Positions 14,395-25,210 of a stretch of DNA of 46,979 nt are shown here, piece by piece. The position numbers were made by a program, and so were the translations under genes. How positions within the stretch are numbered: the first letter of the stretch is position 1; each line of letters opens with the position of its first letter. The stretch covers positions 1 to 46,979 of the forward strand of contig CAMLEO010000015.1 of NCBI GenBank assembly GCA_946478975.1, written 5' to 3'. Under the pieces are notes generated by a model that worked only from the letters and a program-made list of their open reading frames with translations, was not told the DNA's origin and made no database searches. Source of the DNA: an uncultured Steroidobacter sp. (GTDB taxonomy: Bacteria > Pseudomonadota > Gammaproteobacteria > Steroidobacterales > Steroidobacteraceae).

Positions 14395-17158
14395 ACGCCT
14401 GCCGCGAGGCCGCCGCGGACAACCAGCGAGCCAGCGTGGCGAGCATCTCATCGATGACGATGGGCTTGGTGATGTGATCGTTCATCCCGGCTGCGAGTGC
14501 AGCCTCGCGATCGCCGATCATGGCGTTGGCCGTCATGGCGATGACGGGAAGGTCTTGCAGACTCTTCTTCTGGCGCAACGCGCGCGTGGCAGTGTACCCG
14601 TCCATCACCGGCATCTGACAATCCATCAGCACCGCATCGAAATGGCTGGCGGCCAGGGATTCGAGCGCCTGCTTGCCGTTGCGGACCACGCTGACGCGCA
14701 CACCTGCGTCAGTCAATATATCTACGGCGAGCTCCGCGTTGATTTCATTGTCCTCCACTAACAGAACGCGGGCACCCTCCAAGCCGCTGGGTCGACGAAA
14801 CTCTGCTGTTCGAACGCTCGGCTGTGCCGGCGAAATCGAGGGCGGTGCCACTTTGCCGAGCGCCGTAATGCATGCGTCGAGCAACGTCGATGGAGTCACG
14901 GGCTTGTTGAGCAATGCGTGGACTGTGACCTGCTGCTCCGAAAGGCGCTCTGTCGCTTCGTCGAGCGAATATGCGGTCACCATGAGGACGACAGGTGCCG
15001 GATGCCGAAGCGCATGTCGCTCGCGGAGTGCGCGTGCGCATGCAACGCCATCCATGTCTGGCATCTTCCAGTCGAGCAGCAGCAGCCGATAGGGAACATC
15101 CTGCGAGTCGGCCGCAGCCACGACGTGGAGAGCCTGCTTGCCGTCGACGGCCACGTCGACGTGAAGTCCGAGATCCGCGCACATGTCGGCAAGCACGACC
15201 CTCGCGGCGGCGTTGTCGTCAACGACGAGCACACGCTCACCACACAGAGTCGCCGTGCCAGTGCGCCCCGCAGCCGCCGCCACGCTCGCCTGCAACCTGA
15301 AGGATAGGGTGAAGTAAAAACAGCTACCTGCACCCGGTGCGCTGTTGACCTGCAACTCGCCGCCCATCATTCGCACCAGGTTCCGGCTGATCGCGAGCCC
15401 GAGCCCGGTGCCGCCATGGCGGCGGCTGATCGAGGTGTCGGCCTGCGAGAACGGCTGGAACAAATGCTGTTGCTCGTCGGGGCTCATGCCGATGCCGGTG
15501 TCGCGCACTTCGAAACGCAGGCTCACGGAATGTGCGGTTTGCTCGAGCAGTTTTATCGCCACGATCACCTCGCCGCGCTCGGTGAATTTGACCGCATTGT
15601 TGGCGAGATTGAGCAGCACCTGACCCAAGCGCCACGGATCGCCCACCAAGGCGGAGGGCAGCTTCGGCGGCACGGCCAGCAACAATTCCAACCCTGCAGC
15701 TTCTGCCTTCAGGCTCAAGATGGTGACGAGGTTGTTCAACACTTCATCGAGCGAGAACGGCACTGACTGCACGTCCACCTTGCCTGCCTCGATCTTTGCA
15801 AAATCAAGAATGTCATTGAGGATCTGCAGCAGGAGCTCGGCCGACGCATGCGCCTTCTCCAGATAGTTTCTCTGTCGAGCATCGAGCGGACGCTGAAGCG
15901 CCAGGGCGGTCATGCCGAGGATGGCGTTCATTGGGGTGCGGATCTCATGGCTCATGTTGGCCAGGAACGCGCTCTTGGCCTTGTTTGCGGCCTCGGCAAC
16001 CTCCCGCGCCTTTCGATCCGCCTCAACCTGCGCGCGAGTGGTGATATCCCGAGCAATACCGACCGTACCGGCCACGCGGCCGTCGCCACCACGCAGCGCA
16101 GTCTTGATGGTCTCGATCAGTGTGACCTCGCCATTGGATTTGACGTGCTGCTCCTCGACCCGTTTGGATCCACCCGATGCCATCACTTCGGCATCGTCAC
16201 GTCGGTAGGACTCGGCCAGTGCTGGCGGGTGAACTTCGAGATCGGTCTTGCCGATGAGATGACCCGGTTCAGCAAATCCTTTCGCGGCCGCAAAGGCCCG
16301 GTTGACGGCGATGAACCGGCCGTTTGCGTCTTTCACCCCCGCGAGGTCGGGGATGTTGTCCAGGATCGCTGACATGCGCGCATTGGCGTTTCCTATCTCC
16401 ACCGCATGCTGCCGCAGCCTCGCTCGCTCGGCGTTGAAAGCGTCCACCAGCTTGTCCAACTCATCGCCTTTGCCCGGCGGCCGCCGCAATTGCAACGGCG
16501 CAGCTTCTGCATCCGGGGACTCGCTGCCTAACGAGGCGGCGATGTCCATCAAATGGCGGGTCACCAGCCGATGCACCACGAACAGGAGAAACAGTGCGAC
16601 TAGAAAGGTGATCGCGGCATTGCTGAGCAGAATGACCAGGGCTCGCGCCGCCACATCGCGATAGATATCGGACAGAGTGGCCTCGATATGCAGCACGCCG
16701 ATGACTTCCGGGCGTTCACCGCAGCAGGCCAGCGGAAACTCTTTGACGACGAACTGAGCTGTTTGTCGCTCGCCGCGGAAAACTGTCAGTCCATGCGAGG
16801 ATGCGCCAATCTCCCGAACCTCCGCTGCGCGCATGGATGGCAGCCGCAGTATGCCTTCGAGTTGCTTCTGGATCAGTTGCGTGTCGACTGCCCAAAGACT
16901 TTCGCTCAGGCTGCGCGAGGTGGCCTCGTTGATTTCGCGAAACCGGCTTTCGAGCCGATCCATCTCGCTTCGGTAACTCAGCGACAACTGCGCGACGGTC
17001 AGAACCAGCGTGACCAGCGCGCTGAACAGCACCACACGGAGCAGCATTGCGGTCGCAATGCCGCCGCCCGGGACTTGCGAAATGGAAGCCAGCCAGCCAC
17101 GACGCGGCGACTTCCCGTTGCGGTCTCGGCCACTCTGCCTTGTTGCAAGCTGCGCCAA
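14393..17158 (-). CDS. Hybrid sensor histidine kinase with PAS and two receiver domains
   Basis: A 921-residue hybrid kinase. TM1 is at about 40-60, a ~110-residue periplasmic sensor follows, TM2 is at about 171-198, then a HAMP-like linker, PAS at about 262-375 (DNIPDLAGVKDANGRFIAVN), HisKA with His404 (NMSHEIRTPMNAILGM), a HATPase with DTGIGMS and GGTGLGLAIS, and two receivers. Receiver 1 (about 645-765) has phospho-acceptor Asp in LLLLDWKMPD; receiver 2 (about 790-910) has LMDCQMPVMDG and a THIxKP-like lysine (ITKP). No HPt domain is fused, so a separate HPt protein is needed to move phosphate on. It is tail-to-tail with the binding-protein gene. Architecture is BarA-like but without the HPt end. 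The signal is unknown. Confidence 0.93.
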   Translation of the reverse strand: MAQLATRQSGRDRNGKSPRRGWLASISQVPGGGIATAMLLRVVLFSALVTLVLTVAQLSLSYRSEMDRLESRFREINEATSRSLSESLWAVDTQLIQKQLEGILRLPSMRAAEVREIGASSHGLTVFRGERQTAQFVVKEFPLACCGERPEVIGVLHIEATLSDIYRDVAARALVILLSNAAITFLVALFLLFVVHRLVTRHLMDIAASLGSESPDAEAAPLQLRRPPGKGDELDKLVDAFNAERARLRQHAVEIGNANARMSAILDNIPDLAGVKDANGRFIAVNRAFAAAKGFAEPGHLIGKTDLEVHPPALAESYRRDDAEVMASGGSKRVEEQHVKSNGEVTLIETIKTALRGGDGRVAGTVGIARDITTRAQVEADRKAREVAEAANKAKSAFLANMSHEIRTPMNAILGMTALALQRPLDARQRNYLEKAHASAELLLQILNDILDFAKIEAGKVDVQSVPFSLDEVLNNLVTILSLKAEAAGLELLLAVPPKLPSALVGDPWRLGQVLLNLANNAVKFTERGEVIVAIKLLEQTAHSVSLRFEVRDTGIGMSPDEQQHLFQPFSQADTSISRRHGGTGLGLAISRNLVRMMGGELQVNSAPGAGSCFYFTLSFRLQASVAAAAGRTGTATLCGERVLVVDDNAAARVVLADMCADLGLHVDVAVDGKQALHVVAAADSQDVPYRLLLLDWKMPDMDGVACARALRERHALRHPAPVVLMVTAYSLDEATERLSEQQVTVHALLNKPVTPSTLLDACITALGKVAPPSISPAQPSVRTAEFRRPSGLEGARVLLVEDNEINAELAVDILTDAGVRVSVVRNGKQALESLAASHFDAVLMDCQMPVMDGYTATRALRQKKSLQDLPVIAMTANAMIGDREAALAAGMNDHITKPIVIDEMLATLARWLSAAASRQA

Positions 17159-17201
17159 TCTAATACTCGACCATCGTGACGAAGTTGCCGTGCGGCCGGC
17201 G

Positions 17202-17393
17202 TCAGTCCTGGCCGCGAATTCCCACCGTATATCTGCTTCCGACCTCCCGATAGCTCTGCGTGTTGGCGACGACGTTCGCGTACGTGAATTCTTTTGAATT
17301 CGTTAGATTGACCGCATCGACAGCAACAACGATATGGTCATTTATCGAATACTGGATCGTGTTGAACTGCGGCCCATTGGATCTCCTCAACAC
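17202..17393 (-). pseudogene. TonB-dependent receptor, C-terminal remnant
   Basis: The last ~55 codons of a receptor barrel: a YSINDHIVVAVDAVNLTN stretch typical of the penultimate strands, and a YREVGSRYTVGIRGQ end. No plug, signal or further barrel is found upstream on this strand; the sequence before about 17370 has no receptor match in any frame I can see. It lies on the opposite strand to the full receptor at 17631. It is a relic of a deleted receptor gene rather than a small gene. Confidence 0.65.
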
Positions 17394-17395
17394 TC

Positions 17396-17630
17396 ACGTT
17401 GTATTTGAGATTCCAGCGTCGGCGGCGAGGATGCGCTCCTGGCGAGCAGCGAATCAAGACCCGGGACGAGGGCGGTGCACCAATGTCGGGTGGTGCGGCA
17501 ATCGAATCATCAATTTTCGCTATCAATTGATCCAGGAAATCAATTTCCACAATAGATAGCCGGCCGGCAGGATTCCCCCACGGCCGCGGCTCGTCCGCGC
17601 TCGCCAGAACAATAGTTTGAGGGGGGATGT
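17396..17630. other. Intergenic region upstream of the receptor gene, with ATCAATT repeats
   Basis: No gene is seen in these 235 bases. ATCAATT occurs three times, at 17509-17515, 17522-17528 and 17539-17545, the middle copy forming TCAATTGA. A G-run at 17621-17626 serves as Shine-Dalgarno for the ATG at 17631. No clear -35/-10 pair was found. The repeats may be a regulator site; this is a guess. Confidence 0.35.
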
Positions 17631-20402
17631 ATGCGAGCCAGCGCACCGACCTTGCGGGCACCCGCGTGTCTGTCATTTGCAGCGACGACTTTGGTGCTGA
17701 CGACGGCACACGCCCAGCAGGCAGCCGGCACGGATTCGCCGCAACAGCCCAGCATTCAGGAAGTCGTCGTCACCGGTTCGTATCTCCGCACGGCGAGCCA
17801 GGCAGAGCTTGCTTCTCCGACACAGGTGATCGACGCCGAAGCGCTCGCACGCACCGGCGCGCCGGGCCTCGATCGCATCATCAACAATCAGCCGGCGAAC
17901 GTGTGCAGTGTCGGCGGCGTCCAGGATCTGGACAACGGCGGGCAGGACAATCGCGCCTCGCGTTCGGCCAACCTGCGCGGCCTCGGTCCCGCTTCGACTC
18001 TCGTGCTGCTCAATGGCCGGCGCGTCGCCTCGCAGGAAGCGGACGTGTTGGGCAACAACTATGTCAACCTCGCGGCGCTGGTGCCGATGGTCGCCATCGC
18101 ACGCGTCGAGACGGTGCTCGACGGCGCTTCCGCTTTGTATGGATCGGATGCGATCGCGGGCGTCATCAACGTCATCACCGACGACGAGTTCGACGGCATT
18201 GCCACGAATCTGCAGTACACGCACATCGAAGATGCGCCGGGATACTTGGCGCAGTTCAAAGTCGGCGGCAGAGGCGAGCGGACGCGCACCGTGGCCTCGC
18301 TGAGCTACGAATTTCAAGACAACCTGCAGAACGGCGACCGCGACATCACCAATTTCAGCAACACCTCCGGTTCGTCGCAGCCGGGGAATTTCATTCTGTC
18401 GGCCCGGCCGCGGACGGCAGCCGGCGGCGATGTGATCATCGACAATGGCGTGAACGGTCCGATCAACTATTCGCAGCTCTACGATCTGCGTCGCGCCGCG
18501 ACTGGCAATCCACTGGTTCAGGTTGCGGATCCTTTCTGCACGGCGCCGGGCACAGGTGGCATCTTTGCTCCACGCACGGCGGGCGCGCAGTTCCCGGACG
18601 GCGCCTGTCGTTTCAGCTTTCAAGCGCGCAATCCCATCAAACCCGAGAGCCGGCTGCTGCTCGGTCACCTGAGTTCGACGTACGAGCTGTCGGACAGCCA
18701 CGAGCTGTTCCTGGAAACGCGTTACTACCGCCAGAGCGCACGCCGCTTCGGCGTCGGCAGTGTGCCGCTGTCGAACGGTTCGCCGATCGTTCCGGCCACG
18801 AATCCGTTCAATCCATTTGGCGTCAATGTGACTTTCTCCGGCCGCGCGCTGGGCGTCAACGCCGATTACCTGGTGGCGAAGCCCGAAATCACCGGCACGC
18901 ACGTGGTGCTCGGCGCTCGCGGCGATATCACCGACACGTGGGGCTACTCCGCCGATGTGATCTATTCCGAAGACGTGGCGGACACCACCAACTTCGATAC
19001 CGATCTGGTCCTGCTGCAACAGGCATTGAACGGTTTCGGCGGGCCGGACTGCCGCGTCGGCTTCAACGGCCCGGCGGCGGGTGAGGTGGCGGGGCAAGGC
19101 AATTGCGTGTACTTCAGCCCGTTTGGCGCCGACCAGATGAGAAACGATCCGCGCACTCATTACAACGTGCTGCAGCCGACCCGTACGCGCAACGAAGTCG
19201 GGCAGCAGCTGGCCGAATTCGTCATCAACGGCCGCTTGTTTGATCTGCCGGCAGGGCCGCTGGGCATCGCATTCGGCGCACAGCATCGACGTGAAACCAT
19301 CGATGCGCAATTCGACGACTTCATCCAAAGCGGTCGGGCCGGTTTTGCCGGCAAGAGTTTGTCAGGAGCGGGCGATCGCACCGTGACCGGCGCCTTCGTC
19401 GAACTGGGTGTGCCGCTGTTCGCGTCGCTGAATCTGCAGCTCGCGGGGCGCTACGAGGACTATGGCAAGTTCACCACGACGGATCCGAAAGTCGGCATCA
19501 ACTGGCGAGTCACCGACAATGTCTCCTTGCGCGCTTCGGGCAGCACGGCGTTTCGTGCGCCGGCGCTGTCCCAATCGGCCAGCGCAGCGGTGACTTCGGG
19601 CGTGGGTCAGACCCGTGATCCGCTCGATCCCACCGACACCGGAACATTTCGAGTCATCAATCGCGTCAACAATCCGGATCTGCGTCCCGAGGAGTCTCGC
19701 AACTTCAATGTCGGCGTGACTTGGCAGGCGCTGGATCATCTATCACTGTCGGCGGATTATTGGTCGTTCAAGTTTCACGACCAGATCGCGGCCGAGAGCG
19801 CCGACCAGGTGTTGTTGCGCGATCCGAACGGGCAGCAGGCCATTCGCGATACTTTCGGCCGGCTGCTCGGCGTGAACGTCGGCTATTTCAATTCCGGCGA
19901 GACCGAGACCGCCGGCGTCGACATGAAGCTGGATTACAGCGTGCAGCTGTTCGGCCAGCATCGTTTGCTGGTGCAGAACTCGCTGACCTGGATCGATCGC
20001 TATGAAGTGCAAGTGGGGCCGGGGCAGCCGACGATCGATGGCGTCGGCCGGCGCAACTCCAACAACCCAGGCTTTCCCACGCCTGAGTGGCGAGACAATC
20101 TCACAGTCGGTTGGGAGTACGCGCGCAGCAGCGCCAACGTCACGATGCGCTACACCGACTCGATCTTGGATGACGTGTTCCTGCCGATCACGGCCACGCC
20201 GGTGAACGAGATCGGTTCGTGGACCGTGTTCGATATGCAGTTCCAGCAGCGCTTCGGCGAGAGCGAGAAGACGCGCATCACCATCGGTGCCATCAATGCG
20301 TTCGACCGGGCGCCGCCGGCTGCGACATTTACTGGCTACATTTCAGGACTTGCCGATGCGCTCGGGCGGCAGTTGTATGTTCGCTTCGAGGCCGGCCTGT
20401 GA
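17631..20402 (+). CDS. TonB-dependent receptor
   Basis: A complete outer-membrane receptor of 923 residues. The signal peptide is at about 1-28 (cleavage after AHA), the TonB box is QEVVVTG near 43-49, and the plug carries the typical LRGLGPASTLVLLNGRR and LDGASALYGSDAIAGVINVIT stretches. A 22-strand-type barrel follows. There is no N-terminal STN signalling domain. The following genes (LysR, CaiB-type CoA-transferase, secreted esterase, CitMHS transporter) suggest that the ligand is, or is linked to, an ester or carboxylate that is then carried in and activated. Transcription converges with the LysR gene, 14 bases away. Function class is sure; ligand is inference. Confidence 0.94.
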   Translation: MRASAPTLRAPACLSFAATTLVLTTAHAQQAAGTDSPQQPSIQEVVVTGSYLRTASQAELASPTQVIDAEALARTGAPGLDRIINNQPANVCSVGGVQDLDNGGQDNRASRSANLRGLGPASTLVLLNGRRVASQEADVLGNNYVNLAALVPMVAIARVETVLDGASALYGSDAIAGVINVITDDEFDGIATNLQYTHIEDAPGYLAQFKVGGRGERTRTVASLSYEFQDNLQNGDRDITNFSNTSGSSQPGNFILSARPRTAAGGDVIIDNGVNGPINYSQLYDLRRAATGNPLVQVADPFCTAPGTGGIFAPRTAGAQFPDGACRFSFQARNPIKPESRLLLGHLSSTYELSDSHELFLETRYYRQSARRFGVGSVPLSNGSPIVPATNPFNPFGVNVTFSGRALGVNADYLVAKPEITGTHVVLGARGDITDTWGYSADVIYSEDVADTTNFDTDLVLLQQALNGFGGPDCRVGFNGPAAGEVAGQGNCVYFSPFGADQMRNDPRTHYNVLQPTRTRNEVGQQLAEFVINGRLFDLPAGPLGIAFGAQHRRETIDAQFDDFIQSGRAGFAGKSLSGAGDRTVTGAFVELGVPLFASLNLQLAGRYEDYGKFTTTDPKVGINWRVTDNVSLRASGSTAFRAPALSQSASAAVTSGVGQTRDPLDPTDTGTFRVINRVNNPDLRPEESRNFNVGVTWQALDHLSLSADYWSFKFHDQIAAESADQVLLRDPNGQQAIRDTFGRLLGVNVGYFNSGETETAGVDMKLDYSVQLFGQHRLLVQNSLTWIDRYEVQVGPGQPTIDGVGRRNSNNPGFPTPEWRDNLTVGWEYARSSANVTMRYTDSILDDVFLPITATPVNEIGSWTVFDMQFQQRFGESEKTRITIGAINAFDRAPPAATFTGYISGLADALGRQLYVRFEAGL

Positions 20403-20416
20403 GAAGCGCGTCGCGA

Positions 20417-21325
20417 TCATTTGCGTTTCGCTCGCGTGTTCGTCGCTCGCACGGTGCGCATCAGGACGTCGTAGAGCGCTTTGGTCGCAGGCGACAGCGG
20501 CGCATTTGCCAACGTGACCAGGGAAATATCCCGGCGCACGACCGGATCGATCAGTTCGAGACAAACCAGCGAGGGCGGCAGCATCGGCGGCACGCCAGAG
20601 GACGGCAGGATGGCGGTGCCCAGCCCCGAGGCGGCGCAGGCGATCGCGGTCGGCATGAGGTGCGGTTCGAGCACGATGTTCAGGCCGATGCCTTTGGCAA
20701 GTGCCGCTCCTTGAATCAACATGCGAATCGTCGTTCCCTGCGCCATGGCGATAATGGGATGGCCGCTCAGGTCCCTCCAGCGCACGCGTGGATGTTGTGC
20801 CAGCGGCGACTGCCGGGGGCACACGATCATCAGCTGATCGCGCAACAACAGTTGTGCCTTGATGTCCTTGAGCGCGGGCGTGTACGTGAGCGCCAGGTCC
20901 ACGGTCTTGTTACGCAGCGCCTGGATGATGTCTTCTCCCGCCAGATCGCTGATCGCGAGATCGATTGCCGGATGTGCCGTGTGAAATTCGCGCAACGCTT
21001 CGGGCAGCAGCGAGATCCACAGCGACGGCAATGCCGCGAGCCGCACGCGCCCCTTGGCCAGCGCCTTGAAACATTTCAAGTCGCGCAAGGCCACGTCCAT
21101 ATCCTCGACGATCTTGCGCGCAGTGCTGTGAAATTCACGGCCGATCGGAGTCAGCTCCACGACGCGCGTATTCCGCTGCAGCAACTGCAGATCCAGGTGT
21201 GTTTCCAATTGACGGATCAGCGTGCTGAGCGCGGGCTGCGTGAGATAGACCGACTGCGCGGCACGCGTGAAATGCAGGTGCTCGGCGACAGCGACGAACG
21301 CGCGCAGATGGCGGATGTTGATCAT
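20417..21325 (-). CDS. LysR family transcriptional regulator
   Basis: A 302-residue LysR-type regulator. The winged helix-turn-helix at about 1-62 has the characteristic FTRAAQSVYLTQPALSTLIR stretch, and the two-lobed effector domain starts near 90. It is divergent from the CoA-transferase operon across only 66 bases, the usual arrangement for control of a catabolic operon by its LysR activator. I saw no convincing T-N11-A box in that gap. An effector made from the operon's substrate is likely. The short C-terminal tail is rich in Arg/Lys. Confidence 0.92.
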   Translation of the reverse strand: MINIRHLRAFVAVAEHLHFTRAAQSVYLTQPALSTLIRQLETHLDLQLLQRNTRVVELTPIGREFHSTARKIVEDMDVALRDLKCFKALAKGRVRLAALPSLWISLLPEALREFHTAHPAIDLAISDLAGEDIIQALRNKTVDLALTYTPALKDIKAQLLLRDQLMIVCPRQSPLAQHPRVRWRDLSGHPIIAMAQGTTIRMLIQGAALAKGIGLNIVLEPHLMPTAIACAASGLGTAILPSSGVPPMLPPSLVCLELIDPVVRRDISLVTLANAPLSPATKALYDVLMRTVRATNTRAKRK

Positions 21326-21391
21326 CGCCTGTTTCCCCCTGGTCGGATCGACATGGATGTTATTGGGTTTATCTATGAATGAACACTATTT

Positions 21392-22585
21392 ATGCATCAG
21401 CTGCTGAAAGGACTGCGCATCATCGACCTGACGACGGTCGTACTGGGGCCCTATGCGACGCGCCTGCTGGCGGACTTCGGCGCGGAGGTGATCAAGATCG
21501 AAGCGCCTGAAGGCGACGTGTTTCGAGCAGTGCGCCCGGGTCGCTCCGCACGCATGGGCGCGGGCTTTCTCAACTGCAATCGAAACAAGCGCTCGGTGAT
21601 ACTCGATCTGAAGCAGGCCGAAGGGCGCGCGGCGCTGCTCGAACTGGTGCGCGACGCCGATGTGGTCGTGCATAACATGCGACCGAAATCGGCTGCCAAG
21701 CTGCAGCTCTCTTATCAAGAGCTGCGAGCATGCAACGAGCGGCTGGTGTACTGCTACGCGCCGGGCTTTGGCCAGGACGGCCGCTATGCTCATTTGCCCG
21801 CGTACGACGACATCATCCAGGCTATGTCGGGCCTGGCCATTCTCAACGCGGGCAGTCATGACGAACCTCGTTTTCTGCCCACCATCGTGTGCGACAAAGT
21901 GGGCGGATTGCACCTGGCGCTGGCCGTGCTTGCCGGAGTGACACATCGACAGGCCACCGGTCGCGGCTGTTGTATCGAGGCGCCGATGTTTGAGAGCATG
22001 GTGTCGTTCCTGATGACCGAGCAGCTCGCCGGGGAAACGTTCGTTCCCGCGCTCGGCAGCACGGGTTACGAGCGGCTGCTGTCGCCTCATCGCAAACCGT
22101 TTCGAACCCGCGACGGTTATGTGACCATCCTGCCGTATACGACCTCGCACTGGCGGAGCTTCCTGTCCGTGGTGGGACGGCCGGAGCTCGCAGAGCAGGC
22201 GTGGATAAAAGATCCGGCAGCCCGAAGCGCACGCGTGAACGAGTTGTACAGACTCATATCGGAACTGACGCCGACGCGAACTACTGCGGAGTGGATCGAA
22301 GCGTTGGAACGAGTCGACGTGCCGTGCGCACGGCTGAGCAGCCTGGCCGACCTGCTGGAGGATGCTCACTTGCGCGATGTGAGTTTTTTCGCGGAGGTCG
22401 AGCATCCTACTCAAGGACGCATCCGTGCCGCACGCTCGCCGTTCCGAGTCGAAGGCGTGGCGATGGAATCCGATCGGGCCGCGCCCGAGCTGGGCAGCGA
22501 TACCCAGGCCGTGCTGACCGAAGCCGGATTCACGTCGGAGCAGATCGCAAAGCTGGTTGCGCTCGGCGTCGTAAACCCAGCGTGA
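21392..22585 (+). CDS. CaiB/BaiF family (family III) CoA-transferase
   Basis: A 397-residue family III CoA-transferase, full length. Typical features are the N-terminal LKGLRIIDLTTVVLGPYATRLLADFGAEVIKIE region (split here as LLKGLRIIDL and LADFGAEVIKIE), the CYAPGFGQDGRYA motif and the catalytic aspartate Asp168 in the VCDKVGG stretch, equivalent to Asp169 of formyl-CoA transferase. It transfers CoA between carboxylic acids. It starts a tight operon: the esterase begins 15 bases after its stop and the CitMHS transporter 2 bases after that. Probable job: CoA activation of the acid released or imported by the neighbours. Substrate unknown. Confidence 0.92.
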   Translation: MHQLLKGLRIIDLTTVVLGPYATRLLADFGAEVIKIEAPEGDVFRAVRPGRSARMGAGFLNCNRNKRSVILDLKQAEGRAALLELVRDADVVVHNMRPKSAAKLQLSYQELRACNERLVYCYAPGFGQDGRYAHLPAYDDIIQAMSGLAILNAGSHDEPRFLPTIVCDKVGGLHLALAVLAGVTHRQATGRGCCIEAPMFESMVSFLMTEQLAGETFVPALGSTGYERLLSPHRKPFRTRDGYVTILPYTTSHWRSFLSVVGRPELAEQAWIKDPAARSARVNELYRLISELTPTRTTAEWIEALERVDVPCARLSSLADLLEDAHLRDVSFFAEVEHPTQGRIRAARSPFRVEGVAMESDRAAPELGSDTQAVLTEAGFTSEQIAKLVALGVVNPA

Positions 22586-22600
22586 CATTGAGGGGAGATC

Positions 22601-23881
22601 ATGCGTCGAACGATTATCTGGATCGCAGGTTGGATCGCGCTCGCGTCGTCCGTGCCCACGCACGCCGAGGATCTAACGTCCATCGCAAAGAATCTGCAGT
22701 GCCTGGTCGATCAGCAGAAGATTCCCGGCGCCGTCACTCTGATCGCGCGCGAAGGCAAGACGATCCAGTCGAGCGTGGTGGGTTATCAGGACATTGCCGC
22801 ACGTGAGCCGATGCGCAAGGACACCTTGTTTCGTCTCTATTCCATGTCCAAGCCCATCACCAGTGTGGCGATTCTGATGTTGATGGAGCAGGGCAAGCTG
22901 CGGCTCGACGATCCGGTCGAGAAATTTCTGCCGAAGTTCGCCGGCGTGCGCGTCTACAAAAGCGGCGGGCTCGACGACATGGTGACCGAGCCGGCACGGC
23001 GGTCGATTACGATTGCCGACCTGCTGACGCACACCTCGGGCATCACTTATCACTTCACCGGCACCACGCCGGTCCATCAGTACTATCGAAAGCACGGCGT
23101 CAAACGCAACACGCCGGTGGGCAGCCTGCCCACCGATGGACCGGCGGCGCCCAATCTCGACGTGCTGATGGACCGTATCGCCGCCGCGCCGTTACTGCAT
23201 CAACCCGGGGAGCGATTCTCGTATAGTTACTCGACCACGGTGCTCGGTGCGGTCGTCGAACGAATCTCGGGTCAGCGGCTGGATCGATATTTACAATCAA
23301 ACGTGTTCGGGCCGCTCGGCATGAAGAGCACCGGCTTCTTCGTCGAAGGCGCAGATCTGCAAAGGTTTGCTTCGAATTATCTGTGGACAGGCGATGCGCT
23401 GCAGTCGATCGAGACTCCGGCCAGCACGGACTACTCGGATCGCAGCCGTCTGCTCGACGGCGGCGGTGCACTCGCCAGTAACGCGGAGGACTACTTGCGG
23501 TTCGCCCGAATGCTCGCGAACGAAGGCGAGCTCGATGGCGTTCGTTTGCTGAAGCCGCAGACTGTTCGATTGATGTTCACCAATCATTTGCCGCCATCCA
23601 TGCCGGCGGACGTCGGCAGCATTCCCGGCATCGATTTCGAATTCGGCTATGGAGTGGCCATCGGCAACGCATCCACCGCTCGCGCCGGCACACTGCCGAT
23701 CGGCGGGGGCGGCTGGGACGGTTCGGGCCACACGTTCTTCTGGGTCGATCTGAAAAACAAACAGGCCACTGTATTCATGACGCAAGTGATCTCACCTAAA
23801 GAACTGCCCGTGCCGCTGAAGCCGCTGGTGTATCAGGCGTTGTATGGGCCTGCCAATGCGCCCGTAGACGCCTGCCACTGA
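22601..23881 (+). CDS. Exported serine hydrolase of the beta-lactamase/class C esterase family
   Basis: A 426-residue beta-lactamase-fold serine hydrolase with a signal peptide at about 1-22 (cleavage after THA). The nucleophile motif SxxK is Ser81-Met-Ser-Lys84. The tyrosine motif is at Tyr208 (YSYS, so the usual asparagine of YxN is replaced). The third motif is His377-Thr-Phe in place of KTG. This pattern is typical of EstB-like esterases and not of true beta-lactamases. GAGG lies 8 bases before the ATG. Placed between a CoA-transferase and a carboxylate transporter, it probably frees an acid from an ester or amide in the periplasm. Fold and catalytic serine are clear; substrate is inferred. 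Confidence 0.88.
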   Translation: MRRTIIWIAGWIALASSVPTHAEDLTSIAKNLQCLVDQQKIPGAVTLIAREGKTIQSSVVGYQDIAAREPMRKDTLFRLYSMSKPITSVAILMLMEQGKLRLDDPVEKFLPKFAGVRVYKSGGLDDMVTEPARRSITIADLLTHTSGITYHFTGTTPVHQYYRKHGVKRNTPVGSLPTDGPAAPNLDVLMDRIAAAPLLHQPGERFSYSYSTTVLGAVVERISGQRLDRYLQSNVFGPLGMKSTGFFVEGADLQRFASNYLWTGDALQSIETPASTDYSDRSRLLDGGGALASNAEDYLRFARMLANEGELDGVRLLKPQTVRLMFTNHLPPSMPADVGSIPGIDFEFGYGVAIGNASTARAGTLPIGGGGWDGSGHTFFWVDLKNKQATVFMTQVISPKELPVPLKPLVYQALYGPANAPVDACH

Positions 23882-23883
23882 CC

Positions 23884-25182
<1,299 letters not shown>

Positions 25183-25210
25183 TCGCCTCGATCGATTGCA
25201 GCGCCGCCGG

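Noticed and set aside
17673..19328. 551-codon open frame on - inside the receptor gene
   Set aside because: Antisense shadow of a complete TonB-dependent receptor; no recognisable motif or ribosome site.
21386..22663. 425-codon open frame on - opposite the CaiB-type gene
   Set aside because: Mirrors the CoA-transferase frame and has no motif; real genes on both sides explain the region.
22601..23881. Beta-lactamase giving antibiotic resistance
   Set aside because: The third motif is HTF in place of KTG, the YxN asparagine is missing, and the context is catabolic; an esterase fits better.
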